Below, one piece after another: positions 53,176-62,280 of a stretch of 63,695 nt of DNA. A program made the translations under genes and the position numbers. The notes below the pieces were generated by a model that worked only from the letters and a program-made list of their open reading frames with translations, made no database searches and had not been told where the DNA came from. Every line of letters begins with the position of its first letter. Position 1 is the stretch's first letter. The stretch comes from Sphingobacteriales bacterium (lineage in GTDB: Bacteria > Bacteroidota > Bacteroidia > Chitinophagales > Chitinophagaceae): assembly GCA_016219985.1 (NCBI GenBank), contig JACRJO010000037.1, positions 136,251 to 199,945 of the forward strand, written 5' to 3'.

Positions 53176-53301
53176 CTGACATCTAACAACTAAGCTGGCT
53201 GAACTTATTATTGCATTGATCAGAAATAGGGATTTTTTGTGGGAATTGGATTTGAATAGCGAAACTATTGATGCTGTGGGCCAGGGTATTCAATTCGCTG
53301 A

Positions 53302-53865
53302 TCATTTGGCAGCACCGGCAGCATGGAGTTGCTGGAGGCAAAATGCATTAAACAGGGCTTCGTCGATATCGTTATTTTCATCAATGACCTGCTGGATGAG
53401 TTTGTCGTTTTTGAAATCAATGGTGAGCAGGCCGTCTTTGAGAATCACAGCGTTTAATTCCTGCCATTCTATTTTCTTTTTTGGGAGGGAGGGATAAATA
53501 ATATATTCATTAAAAACAAGGACCAGTAATTTTCTTTTGGCGCCGAGGTAAAGCATCCCCAGTACAAAAAATAGTAAAGCCAGCCACCCGTATCCCAGTT
53601 TCCACCAGGCCATGGCTACCAGGTATTCTGCAAGCAGCTTATAGGGACTGTCTTCGTTCTTCTTTCTTTTCTCCAGGAAATAATCAATGGAGAGGGCGGA
53701 AACCAGCAGAGCGGCCGTAATCAATGAACTGATCCGGATATCCTTCGAACCCGTTGAAACAGCGAGGTAAATAAAAATAAGAAGATTAATGAGGATGATG
53801 AGAAAAGCAATCCGGTGGTATTGCTTTAGTTTTTCATTCTTTATAAGAAAACGGAATCGGTACAT
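53302..53865 (-). CDS. Membrane protein with C-terminal PH-like/YcxB-like part, unknown function
   Basis: The protein has 187 aa with four probable membrane helices (two around residues 20-60, two around 82-110: AMAWWKLGYGWLALLFFVLG). A ~75-residue soluble tail follows (LVLVFNEYIIYPSLPKKKIEWQELNAV) that resembles bacterial PH-like domains in proteins of this shape. I cannot assign a function. It starts 1 nt after the ureohydrolase stop, so it belongs to that operon. Confidence 0.75.
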   Translation of the reverse strand: MYRFRFLIKNEKLKQYHRIAFLIILINLLIFIYLAVSTGSKDIRISSLITAALLVSALSIDYFLEKRKKNEDSPYKLLAEYLVAMAWWKLGYGWLALLFFVLGMLYLGAKRKLLVLVFNEYIIYPSLPKKKIEWQELNAVILKDGLLTIDFKNDKLIQQVIDENNDIDEALFNAFCLQQLHAAGAAK

Positions 53866-53866
53866 T

Positions 53867-54910
53867 TCAGCTGTTACTTGTTACCAGTAAATTGCACAAC
53901 TTAAACAGCACCCGGGCGCCCACATTGGCATTCCAGTCGGAATCGCTGACACCCACTTCGCAGAGATCGAAACCGATGATCTTTTTGCCGCTGGCCAGCA
54001 GGGTTTTGAAGAGGAAGAAAACCTCTTCGAGTTCGAAGCCGCCGGGTACCGGGGTGCCGGTATGCGGACAAAGTTTCCGGTCCAGCCCGTCGATATCAAA
54101 ACTGATATAAACCTGGTCCGGCAGTTTGCTTACAATCTCTTCGGCAAGGTGTTTCCAGGTATCCCCGCTAAACTGGCGTTCCTTGATCTCCCGGTCGAAA
54201 TAGGATACGACCTTATAATTACTGTTCTTGATATAATCCCATTCCACCTGGCTGTAATCACGGACGCCCACCTGTACCAGTTGCTTTAACTGGGTGATCT
54301 CTTTCATCGCATTGTACAGGATACTGGCATGGGAATGCCGGAATCCCTCGTAGGCTTCCCGCAGGTCGCAGTGCGCATCGATCTGGAGAATGCCAAAGTC
54401 CCCGTACTTCTCGCCAATGGCTTTCATATAACCCAGCGGCACGCTGTGATCGCCGCCCAGTACCGCCACCAGTTTATCCTGTTCCAGCAGGGCCCGGCTT
54501 TGTTCGTGTATCCATTCGGTAAGAAAAACCCCGCCTTCATTCACTTCCTTGAGTGTCTTGCACATGAATTGGTTGGCATTGACATCCTCTCCCTTGGAGA
54601 TATAGTCGATATAAAGCTCCGCTTCCTTGCGCAGGTAATCGCTTTTCATCAGGATCTTCCGGTCGGCCGGGCGCATAAAGAATCCCTGTTTCCAGGCATC
54701 GGGCATTTCGGGATCAAACAGGTCCACCTGGTAACTGGCTTTCAGGATGGCTTCGGGGGCGCGGGCGGTGCCGGCCCCATAACTCACGGTTACCTCCCAG
54801 GGTACCGGGAGAATCACCAGCCTGGCATTGTCTTCTGTGGTAGGCAGCCCGAAAATATTATTATTGGGGTTGCTGACGCTGTTAGGGTCGTAGGTGGAAA
54901 GATCAACCAT
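53867..54910 (-). CDS. Ureohydrolase (agmatinase/arginase family)
   Basis: The protein has 347 aa from ATG 54910; the longer frame to 54937 adds a doubtful nine residues. Mn ligands are present in LGGDHS, QIDAHCDLR and SFDIDGLD. Family members cleave guanidino compounds (agmatine, arginine, formiminoglutamate). This one belongs to the Bacteroidota agmatinase-like group with a ~45-residue N-terminal part, but the substrate cannot be fixed. A membrane-protein gene follows with one base between them. The 260-bp upstream region to the desaturase gene has no other gene. Confidence 0.9.
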   Translation of the reverse strand: MVDLSTYDPNSVSNPNNNIFGLPTTEDNARLVILPVPWEVTVSYGAGTARAPEAILKASYQVDLFDPEMPDAWKQGFFMRPADRKILMKSDYLRKEAELYIDYISKGEDVNANQFMCKTLKEVNEGGVFLTEWIHEQSRALLEQDKLVAVLGGDHSVPLGYMKAIGEKYGDFGILQIDAHCDLREAYEGFRHSHASILYNAMKEITQLKQLVQVGVRDYSQVEWDYIKNSNYKVVSYFDREIKERQFSGDTWKHLAEEIVSKLPDQVYISFDIDGLDRKLCPHTGTPVPGGFELEEVFFLFKTLLASGKKIIGFDLCEVGVSDSDWNANVGARVLFKLCNLLVTSNS

Positions 54911-55138
54911 TTTATTTGCTATTGAAAAACGGTGCAAGTTACAGGGGTTTTGGGTAGGAGCAAAAAGAATTAGAATACCCCTTTCCCGGGGTAAAAAAAG
55001 GGGGAATATTTACCCAATGCCAGGTGTCCTAAAGTCTTAGCGGCTTTTGCGGGCTAAAAAACCAGGTAGCATAACTGGGAGTCGTGACGCACCCCCTCTT
55101 TACCGCTTTCTCTCCTTTATCTCTTAGCCTCTATGAGG

Positions 55139-55163
55139 CAAAAAAAATCCCGCAAAGCGGGAT
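55139..55163 (-). terminator. Rho-independent terminator of desaturase gene
   Basis: On the minus strand ATCCCGC-TTT-GCGGGAT is followed by eight T. It lies 8 bp after the desaturase stop codon. Confidence 0.9.
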
Positions 55164-55171
55164 CCCCTATT

Positions 55172-56236
55172 CTATTTCCTGCTCAGGTTTCGTAGGTGAT
55201 GCACATGCGAAACCAGGGCCAGCCGCATTTTCGGATATTCAATATACGTGATCCCGAAATCGGCACAGGCTTTCTTAATGATCTTGCTGATGGCAGGGTA
55301 GTGCACATGCGAGATCCGGGGAAACAGGTGGTGCTCTACCTGGAAGTTCAGGCCGCCCACTAACCAGGAAATAACCTTGTTATGCGTGGCAAAATTGGCG
55401 GTGGTCTTCAACTGGTGAATGGCCCATTCATCTTCCATTTTATTATGGCTGTCGGCATGGGGGAACTGGGTATGCTCCACGGTATGTGCGAGCTGGAATA
55501 CAATGCTCAGCACAAAGCCGGCGAAGAGCCCGAATACCAGGAACCCTGTCATCCAGGGCAGGAATCCCAGTTTCCAGATGGGAATGGCCACGAAGATGAA
55601 TGCATGTAATAATTTAAAACCCCAGAAAGAGATATGATCCCCGATATGCATGGGCTTCAGGGGAACCTCCCCGATTTTTTTCAGGAAATACTTTTTATAA
55701 TCGGTAACAAACACCCACCAGATATAGAGTAAGGAGTAGGCCGCCCAGAAATACCAGTGCTGGAAACGGTGGATCTTGTAATACTTCTGCGTATTGCACA
55801 AGCGCAATAACGGTTTTGCCTCGATATCATCATCCAGCCCTTCAATATTCGTATAGGTGTGATGGATGATATTGTGCTTGGTCTTCCACATGAAATTATT
55901 GGCCCCCAGGAAATTCAGGGAAAGACCAGCCATATAGTTCACCCATTTGTGTTTGCTGAAGCTGCCATGCATGCCATCGTGCATGATATTAAAACCGATG
56001 GCAGCGGTCAGTCCGCCCAGTACGACGCACTCGGCCAGGGCCAGCCAGGTGTCAGGTGTAAAAAAAACGAGATGTGTATATAGCGCTGCATAAGCGACTA
56101 CCAGTAATATGGCTTTAAAATAGAGTTGGAAATTACCGGTGTATGCTTTGCCTGCTTCTTTAAAATAGTCGTTGATTCTTTTCTTCAGTTCTGTGTGAAA
56201 ACTCTGGGCATGGCCCGAAAATTTGGGAAAATTCAT
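55172..56236 (-). CDS. Fatty acid (acyl-lipid) desaturase
   Basis: The protein has 354 aa. Three histidine boxes of membrane front-end/acyl desaturases are present: HDGMHG, HNIIHHTYTN and QVEHHLFP. The QVEHH form is typical of the front-end group. Two membrane-helix pairs flank them. It introduces a double bond into fatty acyl chains, adjusting membrane fluidity. It is a single-gene unit with its own -7 promoter element 20 nt upstream and a terminator. Confidence 0.95.
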   Translation of the reverse strand: MNFPKFSGHAQSFHTELKKRINDYFKEAGKAYTGNFQLYFKAILLVVAYAALYTHLVFFTPDTWLALAECVVLGGLTAAIGFNIMHDGMHGSFSKHKWVNYMAGLSLNFLGANNFMWKTKHNIIHHTYTNIEGLDDDIEAKPLLRLCNTQKYYKIHRFQHWYFWAAYSLLYIWWVFVTDYKKYFLKKIGEVPLKPMHIGDHISFWGFKLLHAFIFVAIPIWKLGFLPWMTGFLVFGLFAGFVLSIVFQLAHTVEHTQFPHADSHNKMEDEWAIHQLKTTANFATHNKVISWLVGGLNFQVEHHLFPRISHVHYPAISKIIKKACADFGITYIEYPKMRLALVSHVHHLRNLSRK

Positions 56237-56256
56237 TATACTGCTTATTTCAGCTG

Positions 56257-56264
56257 CAAAGGTA
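56257..56264 (-). promoter_or_regulatory. -7 element TACCTTTG for desaturase gene
   Basis: Minus-strand perfect TAnnTTTG, 20 nt before ATG 56236. Confidence 0.6.
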
Positions 56265-56345
56265 GTCTATACCGGCCAGATCCGGTGAAAAATAAACAAC
56301 CGGTTGATGCGGGTTATCTCCTGTTAAAGTACTGGTAAAATAGTA

Positions 56346-57083
56346 TTAAGTTTCGTTTTGTATGAGCGCATCCAGTGTCCGGATCCCGAGTTTTTTTTCA
56401 CTGAGAAATCCTTCCGCGTAATCCACCCCGATCCGCTTGCCGAACATACGGGCTCTCGCGATCACCGCTTCGAGAAAACCGGGCTTGGAGATATAGGTCT
56501 CGGGACCTTCGTTACTGCCCTGCCCGTTATAGAACTGGGTGGTATAGGCTTCGATGGCTTTCATGCGTTGTTCAAACACAGCGCTGATATCAACCAGGAA
56601 ATCGGGTTCATGGTACCAGTCCTGTATATATTGTAATACATAGGCAGGTCTCCATTTTTGTTGCGGGGTCCCGGCCTCATCCGTTGTTTCCACCTTCGCC
56701 AGTCCGGATAAAAAGCAACTTTCCGTAATCAGGTTGCCGGCCCTTCCGTGGTCAGGGTGACGGTCTTTCTGGATATTGCCGATTACGATGGAAGGCTGGT
56801 ACTTGCGGATAGCGGAGATCAGCTGCCGTTTATGTGTTTCGTCATTGCTGAAAAAACCATCGCGCATCTTCAGGTTTTCCCTGGCATGTACTCCCATGAT
56901 CATCGCTGCCCGGGCGGCTTCTTCGTACCGGGTTTCAATGCTGCCACGGGTACCCAGTTCACCCTGGGTGAGATCGAGGACCGCCACTTTCTTCCCGTTT
57001 TTTACTTCATTGATCAGCGTTCCGGAACAACCCAGTTCCACGTCATCCGGATGTACGCCGATGGCCAGTATATCCACTTTCAT
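56346..57083 (-). CDS. bshB1: N-acetylglucosaminyl-malate deacetylase (bacillithiol synthesis)
   Basis: The protein has 245 aa of the LmbE/PIG-L deacetylase family. The zinc site is visible: VHPDDVELGC (His, Asp) and DRHPDHG. GELGTRGSIETRYEEA is typical of the BshB1 branch. It removes acetate from GlcNAc-malate, the step before BshC. bshC lies at 30.9 kb, so the pathway genes are dispersed. Its own -7 element is 25 nt upstream. Confidence 0.93.
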   Translation of the reverse strand: MKVDILAIGVHPDDVELGCSGTLINEVKNGKKVAVLDLTQGELGTRGSIETRYEEAARAAMIMGVHARENLKMRDGFFSNDETHKRQLISAIRKYQPSIVIGNIQKDRHPDHGRAGNLITESCFLSGLAKVETTDEAGTPQQKWRPAYVLQYIQDWYHEPDFLVDISAVFEQRMKAIEAYTTQFYNGQGSNEGPETYISKPGFLEAVIARARMFGKRIGVDYAEGFLSEKKLGIRTLDALIQNET

Positions 57084-57108
57084 ATTTGTAATTGAGTTTT
57101 AAACCCCG

Positions 57109-57116
57109 CAAAGGTA
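57109..57116 (-). promoter_or_regulatory. -7 element TACCTTTG for bshB1
   Basis: Minus-strand perfect TAnnTTTG, 25 nt before ATG 57083. Confidence 0.6.
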
Positions 57117-57168
57117 TTTCTTTCGGGGGAGAGCGGAACAGCTTCTTACAGGAGGGTTGCAGAAGGGG

Positions 57169-57870
57169 CTACCGGGCCCGGTAAGCATTGTTGTACCAGG
57201 TACCGTCAATTTCTTTCACGATATTTTCTATATCCCGGTCTGTCTTATTCCCGGCAATATTCCATTCCTGTTTCAGGTTACCACCCACAAAAAAGGCAAT
57301 GGTCTGGTAGAAACGGGCATTCAGCCCGCCCTTGTATTCTTTAATTATTTCGTAACAGTTATTACCGGTCTGCCGGTTGATCAGTTTCATCAGGATCTTG
57401 CCCTGGTAAACGGAGAGGTTGGACAAGGGTTCGCTGAATTCCTTTTTCAGCTCTTTCTCCCTCGATTTGATGACCGCTTTTCTTTCTTTCCGTGAACTGA
57501 TCCCGGTCAGTTTTGAATTGATATCATTGATCGTGGCCCCTGCAATACGGGCATAGGGGTAGGTGACATACACCGCATTTCTCAGCCGGGTCCACTCTTC
57601 AATATATTTTCTCAGTTTTTCCGGCGACAGATTGGATACCCAGGCCATTTCCATTTCCTTGTAGTTCACGATCTCCGAATGGTACCAGATGGCGGGCAGG
57701 ATAATGGTATCGTTGGGGCCCCATTTTTTCCGCTGCTCTTTCATATACTGCAGGGCATAATCGGTGGAATCAGTGGCCGGTTCAGGAAGTACAACCTGTG
57801 CGGAAACAGCGCCACTCCAGAATAAGAGAAGCAGGCCGAGGGGGATTCTATTTTTAACAGGGGTGCACAT
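57169..57870 (-). CDS. DUF4294-type secreted protein
   Basis: The protein has 233 aa with a signal peptide (RIPLGLLLLFWSGAVSAQ). The remainder matches the Bacteroidota DUF4294 pattern: WTRLRNAVYVTYPYARIAG, KELKKEFSEPLSNLSVYQGK and ILMKLINRQTGNNCYEIIKE. The function of this conserved, exported family is not known. It lies between bshB1 and ccmF on the same strand, with 84-bp spacing from ccmF, so co-transcription with the cytochrome genes is possible. Confidence 0.85.
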   Translation of the reverse strand: MCTPVKNRIPLGLLLLFWSGAVSAQVVLPEPATDSTDYALQYMKEQRKKWGPNDTIILPAIWYHSEIVNYKEMEMAWVSNLSPEKLRKYIEEWTRLRNAVYVTYPYARIAGATINDINSKLTGISSRKERKAVIKSREKELKKEFSEPLSNLSVYQGKILMKLINRQTGNNCYEIIKEYKGGLNARFYQTIAFFVGGNLKQEWNIAGNKTDRDIENIVKEIDGTWYNNAYRAR

Positions 57871-57954
57871 CCGGGTGTAAAATTAGAAAACAGTACCGGT
57901 ATTTCCGATACAGACAGTAAAACTACCCAGGATGCTGTTTCTGAAAACCTAAAA

Positions 57955-60420
57955 TCAGGCGGATGGGGTATTTTTACGGTTCAGCCGGATACGCCGGACC
58001 ATGCTGATCAGGATACCGATCGCTGTAATCCAGACCCCGTACCAGAGCAGGCGGATAAAGGGAAAACGGTAAGCCTTGAGGGTCACGTATTTCATAACGG
58101 CCCCGGATTCCTTCACCCCTAATTCAAAGCTCTTGTCCTCGTTTACCTGTTGTAATTGCAGTACCAGGCTTTCAGAAGGAAGCGTATCGGGCAGGGAAAA
58201 CCAGGTTCCCCTCGCATGGGCGAGCCGGGATTTCAAGGTATAAACAGAACCGGTTTTGGAATGGACCTGGAGGGGCACTTCATAGAGGCTCCCGTCTTTC
58301 CCAAATAAATCTTCCGGCACACTGTCATTTTTTTTCAGCTCCTGTACCAGGATATACCCGCCTGAATAAAACAGGGAATCGCCGGCCTTCCGGATATAGG
58401 GTTTAAACGTGGACGTGTCTTTGGCCGTTTGCGGATTGGGAATGGAAGTGATATAGGTAAACACATCATGATCCCAGTAATGTTTGGCATCCGGGTTCGC
58501 CATCAGTCCCATATTGCCTTTGTAATTCACAAATGCATTGGGGGTTAAAATAAAGTCTTCCTTCCCGTCATTGCTTTTCACCCGGATCTTGTAAAACCAG
58601 AGTTGTTTTTTGGGATGCGCCGAATCGCCCAGGTAGGTAAGGGAATAGCTCCCCATATTGGCGGTCAGATCCTTTACCAGGGTCAGGTTTTCACGCGGGT
58701 TTTCCCCGGCGGCCAGCGGGGCTGGGATACCGCCGATATTATTGGAAAGAATTTCTTTATTGGAGGAGGAGATCAGGATCCCGAGCAGCACCATGCCAAA
58801 TCCAACGTGGGCAATGGAGCCGCCGGAAAGTTTCAGGCTGCCTTTTACCCCGAGCCAGATATAACTGGCATTGGCCACTATGGAATAGATACTGCAGAAA
58901 ACAGCCAGCCAGATGGCGCCCTGGAATACGGGTCCCTTTTTGGTATAATGGATGGCGCCAAAGACAAGGAACAACGCGAATAAAACCAGGGTGATCACGG
59001 TGGGGATCAGGATCTTCTTCCAGAAATAAGTTCGGCTGCTGTCCTTGTATTTCAGGTATTGCGAAACCGCCGTTAACAGTGCTACAATGACGGCCACATA
59101 AACCTGGATACTGTTATAAGAGAATTCCGCGTCTTCCGGCGGGGCAATATTGGTGCCCAGTACCTTATTCAGTACCGGGGTGGATGTTTTTGCAATGATC
59201 ACAATCGCGGATAAGAAAAATACCAGGGAACCGATAAACATCCAGAATTCACGGGAAGCCATATTTTCTTCTTGTTGCACGGAAGGGATTTCTTTCAGCC
59301 GCAGCAGGAAAAACGCAAGGGCCGGGAGGACAAACCCGAGCAGGAAGACCGTCAGTTGCCAGTTCATGCCCAGGTCCGTGAAAGCGTGTACCGATGATTC
59401 ACCCAGTATTCCGCTCCGGGTGAGAAAAGTAGAATACAATACAAAAGCAAATGACAGGATAAAGAAAAGGTACGTGGACCGAAGGGAATGTCCCGTATGT
59501 CGGTAGATCAGCAGGGTATGAATACCGGATATCCCGATCATCCAGGGTACCAGGGATGCATTTTCCACCGGGTCCCAGGCCCAGTAACCTCCAAAGGTCA
59601 GGGATTCATAAGCCCACATCCCGCCCATCATGATGCCCACGCCGAGTACGGCTGCGGAGAACAGGGCCCAGGGAAGCGCGGGTTTGGTCCATTCACTGTA
59701 TTGCTTTTTCCATAACCCGGCCATGGCAAAAGCAAAGGGAATCGTGGTGGAGGCAAAACCCATAAAGAGAAATGGCGGGTGAATCACCATCCAGTAATTC
59801 TGGAGCAGGGGATTCAGGTCATTGCCGTCTTTGACCGACTGCATATAATCCGGGCGGATAGGCTGTGCTAAATCAAAATTGACATGCATACCCGGGGCAT
59901 TGTCAAATACCCCGCTGTCCCTTAAAAGAATAAAGGGATTGGATCCCATCTTCCAGCCAAAAATATAAAGGCCCGCGACCATGGTGGCCAGGGCAAACTG
60001 GGTAAAGCTCAGCACGGTCATTACGGGTGCCTCCCACTGGCCACCCCGTTTAATAAGTATGCTGCCCAGTATGCTGTGACATAGCGTCCAGAGCAGGAAA
60101 CTTCCTTCCTGTCCTTCCCAGAAACAGGCCAGCAGGTATTTGAACTCGAGGGAACGGCTGCTGTGCTTCCAGGCATAATGGTATTCGAACAGGTGGTTGT
60201 GAATAATGTAAAAAAGGATACTGAAGATGGCAAAGACCGAAAACACTTCAGTCAGGAAGGCGATCCGGGCCAGTTTCTTCCAGGCCTGGCTGTCACCGGG
60301 TTCCTTTGCTTGTGCAGCCAAAAAATAGGCCACCGTGGCAAGCAGGGAGGCTACGATGGAAAGGATGATAAAGAAGTGCCCTAATTTCCCGGGAAGTAAA
60401 TGTTCGCCGATATAATCCAT
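57955..60420 (-). CDS. ccmF: Cytochrome c heme lyase CcmF-like
   Basis: The protein has 821 aa with about 15 membrane helices. The heme-handling WWD-type motif reads GGYWAWDPVENASLVPW, with conserved His in MVIHPPFLFMG. A large periplasmic domain lies near residues ~570-770. CcmF joins heme to apocytochrome c at the outer face of the inner membrane in system I maturation. It starts 49 bp after ccmE, forming an operon. Other ccm genes are not in the window. Confidence 0.95.
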   Translation of the reverse strand: MDYIGEHLLPGKLGHFFIILSIVASLLATVAYFLAAQAKEPGDSQAWKKLARIAFLTEVFSVFAIFSILFYIIHNHLFEYHYAWKHSSRSLEFKYLLACFWEGQEGSFLLWTLCHSILGSILIKRGGQWEAPVMTVLSFTQFALATMVAGLYIFGWKMGSNPFILLRDSGVFDNAPGMHVNFDLAQPIRPDYMQSVKDGNDLNPLLQNYWMVIHPPFLFMGFASTTIPFAFAMAGLWKKQYSEWTKPALPWALFSAAVLGVGIMMGGMWAYESLTFGGYWAWDPVENASLVPWMIGISGIHTLLIYRHTGHSLRSTYLFFILSFAFVLYSTFLTRSGILGESSVHAFTDLGMNWQLTVFLLGFVLPALAFFLLRLKEIPSVQQEENMASREFWMFIGSLVFFLSAIVIIAKTSTPVLNKVLGTNIAPPEDAEFSYNSIQVYVAVIVALLTAVSQYLKYKDSSRTYFWKKILIPTVITLVLFALFLVFGAIHYTKKGPVFQGAIWLAVFCSIYSIVANASYIWLGVKGSLKLSGGSIAHVGFGMVLLGILISSSNKEILSNNIGGIPAPLAAGENPRENLTLVKDLTANMGSYSLTYLGDSAHPKKQLWFYKIRVKSNDGKEDFILTPNAFVNYKGNMGLMANPDAKHYWDHDVFTYITSIPNPQTAKDTSTFKPYIRKAGDSLFYSGGYILVQELKKNDSVPEDLFGKDGSLYEVPLQVHSKTGSVYTLKSRLAHARGTWFSLPDTLPSESLVLQLQQVNEDKSFELGVKESGAVMKYVTLKAYRFPFIRLLWYGVWITAIGILISMVRRIRLNRKNTPSA

Positions 60421-60469
60421 GCTGAGATTTTGAGTGTTGCCCGAAATAAGATGAACCCGTATTCCCGGT

Positions 60470-60886
60470 TTATTTTACCGGAACATTTCCCGGGTGCGTG
60501 CCGCCGGTCCTTGCCTGCTCTTCTTTATACTTGGAAGGGCATTTGGTCTGAATATCCTTGCAGTCAAACAGCCCGTCCTGGTATTTTCCTTTCAATACCA
60601 GCTTGTCGCTGAGTTCCAGGTTATCGGGCTTGGCGTTATGGTAGATCACTTTTACGGATTTGCCGGTCGTGTCTGTAGCGGTGAAACTTAAATAATTGGG
60701 ATTATTGACCGCATCGTATTCAATGGGCTGTGTTTTATCCAGTTTAGCCATCAGGTGAACGAATTTACCGGGCTTGGACATAGCTGTTTCAATAGTGTCG
60801 TAGGTGCTGGCTGTCTTTAAAAAAGTCAGTAAAATGCCGATAGATCCGGCAATCAGCACCAACAGGATTATGTGTATTTTTTTCAT
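60470..60886 (-). CDS. ccmE: CcmE heme chaperone, CxxxY type
   Basis: The protein has 138 aa from ATG 60886 (the frame opens at 60907, before the promoter). One N-terminal anchor helix (MKKIHIILLVLIAGSIGILL) is followed by the small OB-fold domain. Where classical CcmE has a heme-binding His, this one has CPSKY (Cys116, Tyr120), the CxxxY form known from some archaea and Desulfovibrio. It carries heme to CcmF, encoded next. A -7 element lies 18 nt upstream. Confidence 0.88.
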   Translation of the reverse strand: MKKIHIILLVLIAGSIGILLTFLKTASTYDTIETAMSKPGKFVHLMAKLDKTQPIEYDAVNNPNYLSFTATDTTGKSVKVIYHNAKPDNLELSDKLVLKGKYQDGLFDCKDIQTKCPSKYKEEQARTGGTHPGNVPVK

Positions 60887-60904
60887 GGTTATTGTTTGCG
60901 GGAG

Positions 60905-60912
60905 CAAAGTTA
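60905..60912 (-). promoter_or_regulatory. -7 element TAACTTTG for ccmE-ccmF
   Basis: Minus-strand TAnnTTTG, 18 nt before ATG 60886. Confidence 0.55.
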
Positions 60913-61004
60913 GGCCAATTTAGCTAACGCCTTAAGTCTGTTTAAACCAGGGACATCAGTTATGGACAAATCCCCCTGTTTTTTTGAAAAATGGACATTG
61001 CCCC

Positions 61005-61012
61005 TATCTTTG
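61005..61012 (+). promoter_or_regulatory. Promoter with -33 TTTTG and -7 TATCTTTG for acyl-CoA dehydrogenase
   Basis: TTTTG at 60982-60986 is followed after 18 nt by TATCTTTG, a full Bacteroidota promoter. The leader to ATG 61049 is 36 nt. Confidence 0.7.
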
Positions 61013-61048
61013 CGTCCTAACAGTCGTTAGAGTAAAATTTTCCGCCAT

Positions 61049-62203
61049 ATGTTATTTCAATTGAACGAAGAGCAAATAATGATCCAAAAAGCTGCCCGTG
61101 ACTTTGCCCGGCAGGAATGCCTGCCCGGGGTGATCGAAAGGGACGAGAAGCAGATTTTTCCGAAAGAACAGGTAAAAAAGCTGGCCGAACTGGGGTTTAT
61201 GGGAATGATGGTAAAACCGGAATACGGCGGCGCCGGTATGGATACCATCAGTTATGTCCTCGCCATGGAAGAGATCAGTAAGATCGATGCCAGCACCAGC
61301 GTGTGTATGAGTGTCAATAACAGCCTGGTCTGTTATGGACTGCAGGAATTCGGAACGGAGGAACAAAAACAAAAATACCTGGCCCCCCTGGCCCAGGGGA
61401 TAAAGAATGGTGAGTTATACATCGGCGCTTTTATGCTGAGTGAACCGGAGGCCGGGAGTGATGCGACTTCGCAAAAAACAACAGCGGAAGATAAGGGCGA
61501 TTATTATTTACTGAACGGAACCAAGAACTGGATCACCAACGGGGGCTCGGCTTCTGTTTATTTGGTCATTGCCCAGACCGATCCTTCCAAAGGATCCAGG
61601 GGCATCAATTGCCTGATCGTGGAAAAGAACTGGCCCGGTGTGGTGGTGGCTGCCAAGGAAAACAAAATGGGAATCCGTGGCAGTGATACCCATACCGTGA
61701 TGTTCAACGATGTAAAAGTGCCGAAGGAAAACCGGGTGGGTGAAGAAGGTTTCGGTTTCAAGTTTGCCATGAGAACCCTCGCCGGTGGCCGGATCGGCAT
61801 CGCATCGCAGGCCCTGGGTATTGCCAGCGGCGCCTATGAACTGGCCCGGGAATATGCCAAAACGAGGAAGGCCTTTGGTACAGAGATCATGAACCACCAG
61901 GCCATCGCCTTTAAACTGGCGGATATGGCCACCCGCATCGAAGCGGCCCGTTTATTATGCCTGAAAGCCGCCTGGGAAAAGGATAATGACCTGGACTATA
62001 CGGTCAGTTCCTCCATGGCCAAAGTATATGCTTCTGAAACAGCCATGTGGACAACCACCGAAGCGGTACAGATACACGGTGGTTACGGGTTTGTAAAAGA
62101 ATACCATGTGGAAAGGCTGATGCGGGATGCCAAGATCACCCAGATCTATGAAGGCACCAGCGAAGTGCAGCGGATTGTGATCAGCCGGAGCCTGTTAAAA
62201 TAA
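61049..62203 (+). CDS. Acyl-CoA dehydrogenase (short-chain type)
   Basis: The protein has 384 aa. This FAD enzyme desaturates acyl-CoA at C2-C3 in beta-oxidation or amino-acid breakdown. Signatures are GAFMLSEPEAGSDA, TKNWITNGG and a C-terminal IYEGTSEVQRIVISR, where the Glu is the catalytic base in the butyryl/short-chain group. It is a single transcription unit with a clear promoter and terminator. No ETF genes are adjacent. Confidence 0.96.
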   Translation: MLFQLNEEQIMIQKAARDFARQECLPGVIERDEKQIFPKEQVKKLAELGFMGMMVKPEYGGAGMDTISYVLAMEEISKIDASTSVCMSVNNSLVCYGLQEFGTEEQKQKYLAPLAQGIKNGELYIGAFMLSEPEAGSDATSQKTTAEDKGDYYLLNGTKNWITNGGSASVYLVIAQTDPSKGSRGINCLIVEKNWPGVVVAAKENKMGIRGSDTHTVMFNDVKVPKENRVGEEGFGFKFAMRTLAGGRIGIASQALGIASGAYELAREYAKTRKAFGTEIMNHQAIAFKLADMATRIEAARLLCLKAAWEKDNDLDYTVSSSMAKVYASETAMWTTTEAVQIHGGYGFVKEYHVERLMRDAKITQIYEGTSEVQRIVISRSLLK

Positions 62204-62221
62204 AAAACAAAAATCGTTCAG

Positions 62222-62249
62222 ACCGTTTGCCTGGCAAGCGGTTTTTTTT
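62222..62249 (+). terminator. Rho-independent terminator of acyl-CoA dehydrogenase gene
   Basis: ACCGTTTGC and GCAAGCGGT form a stem with one G-U pair, followed by eight T. It lies 18 bp after the stop. Confidence 0.9.
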
Positions 62250-62256
62250 ATTCCGA

Positions 62257-62264
62257 TACCTTTG
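62257..62264 (+). promoter_or_regulatory. -7 element TACCTTTG for the YggS-like gene
   Basis: A perfect TAnnTTTG just after the terminator, 16 nt before ATG 62281. It rules out the longer frame from 62227. Confidence 0.6.
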
Positions 62265-62280
62265 CGGGAACGGCAATAAG

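Noticed and set aside
53216..53497. 93-codon plus-strand ORF at the end of the membrane-protein gene
   Set aside because: Most of it is antisense to the minus-strand gene that forms an operon with the ureohydrolase gene.
60424..61048. Search for tRNA or small RNA genes in the ccmE/acyl-CoA dehydrogenase gap and other gaps
   Set aside because: No cloverleaf, anticodon arm or CCA-end pattern was seen; only promoter elements and repeats.
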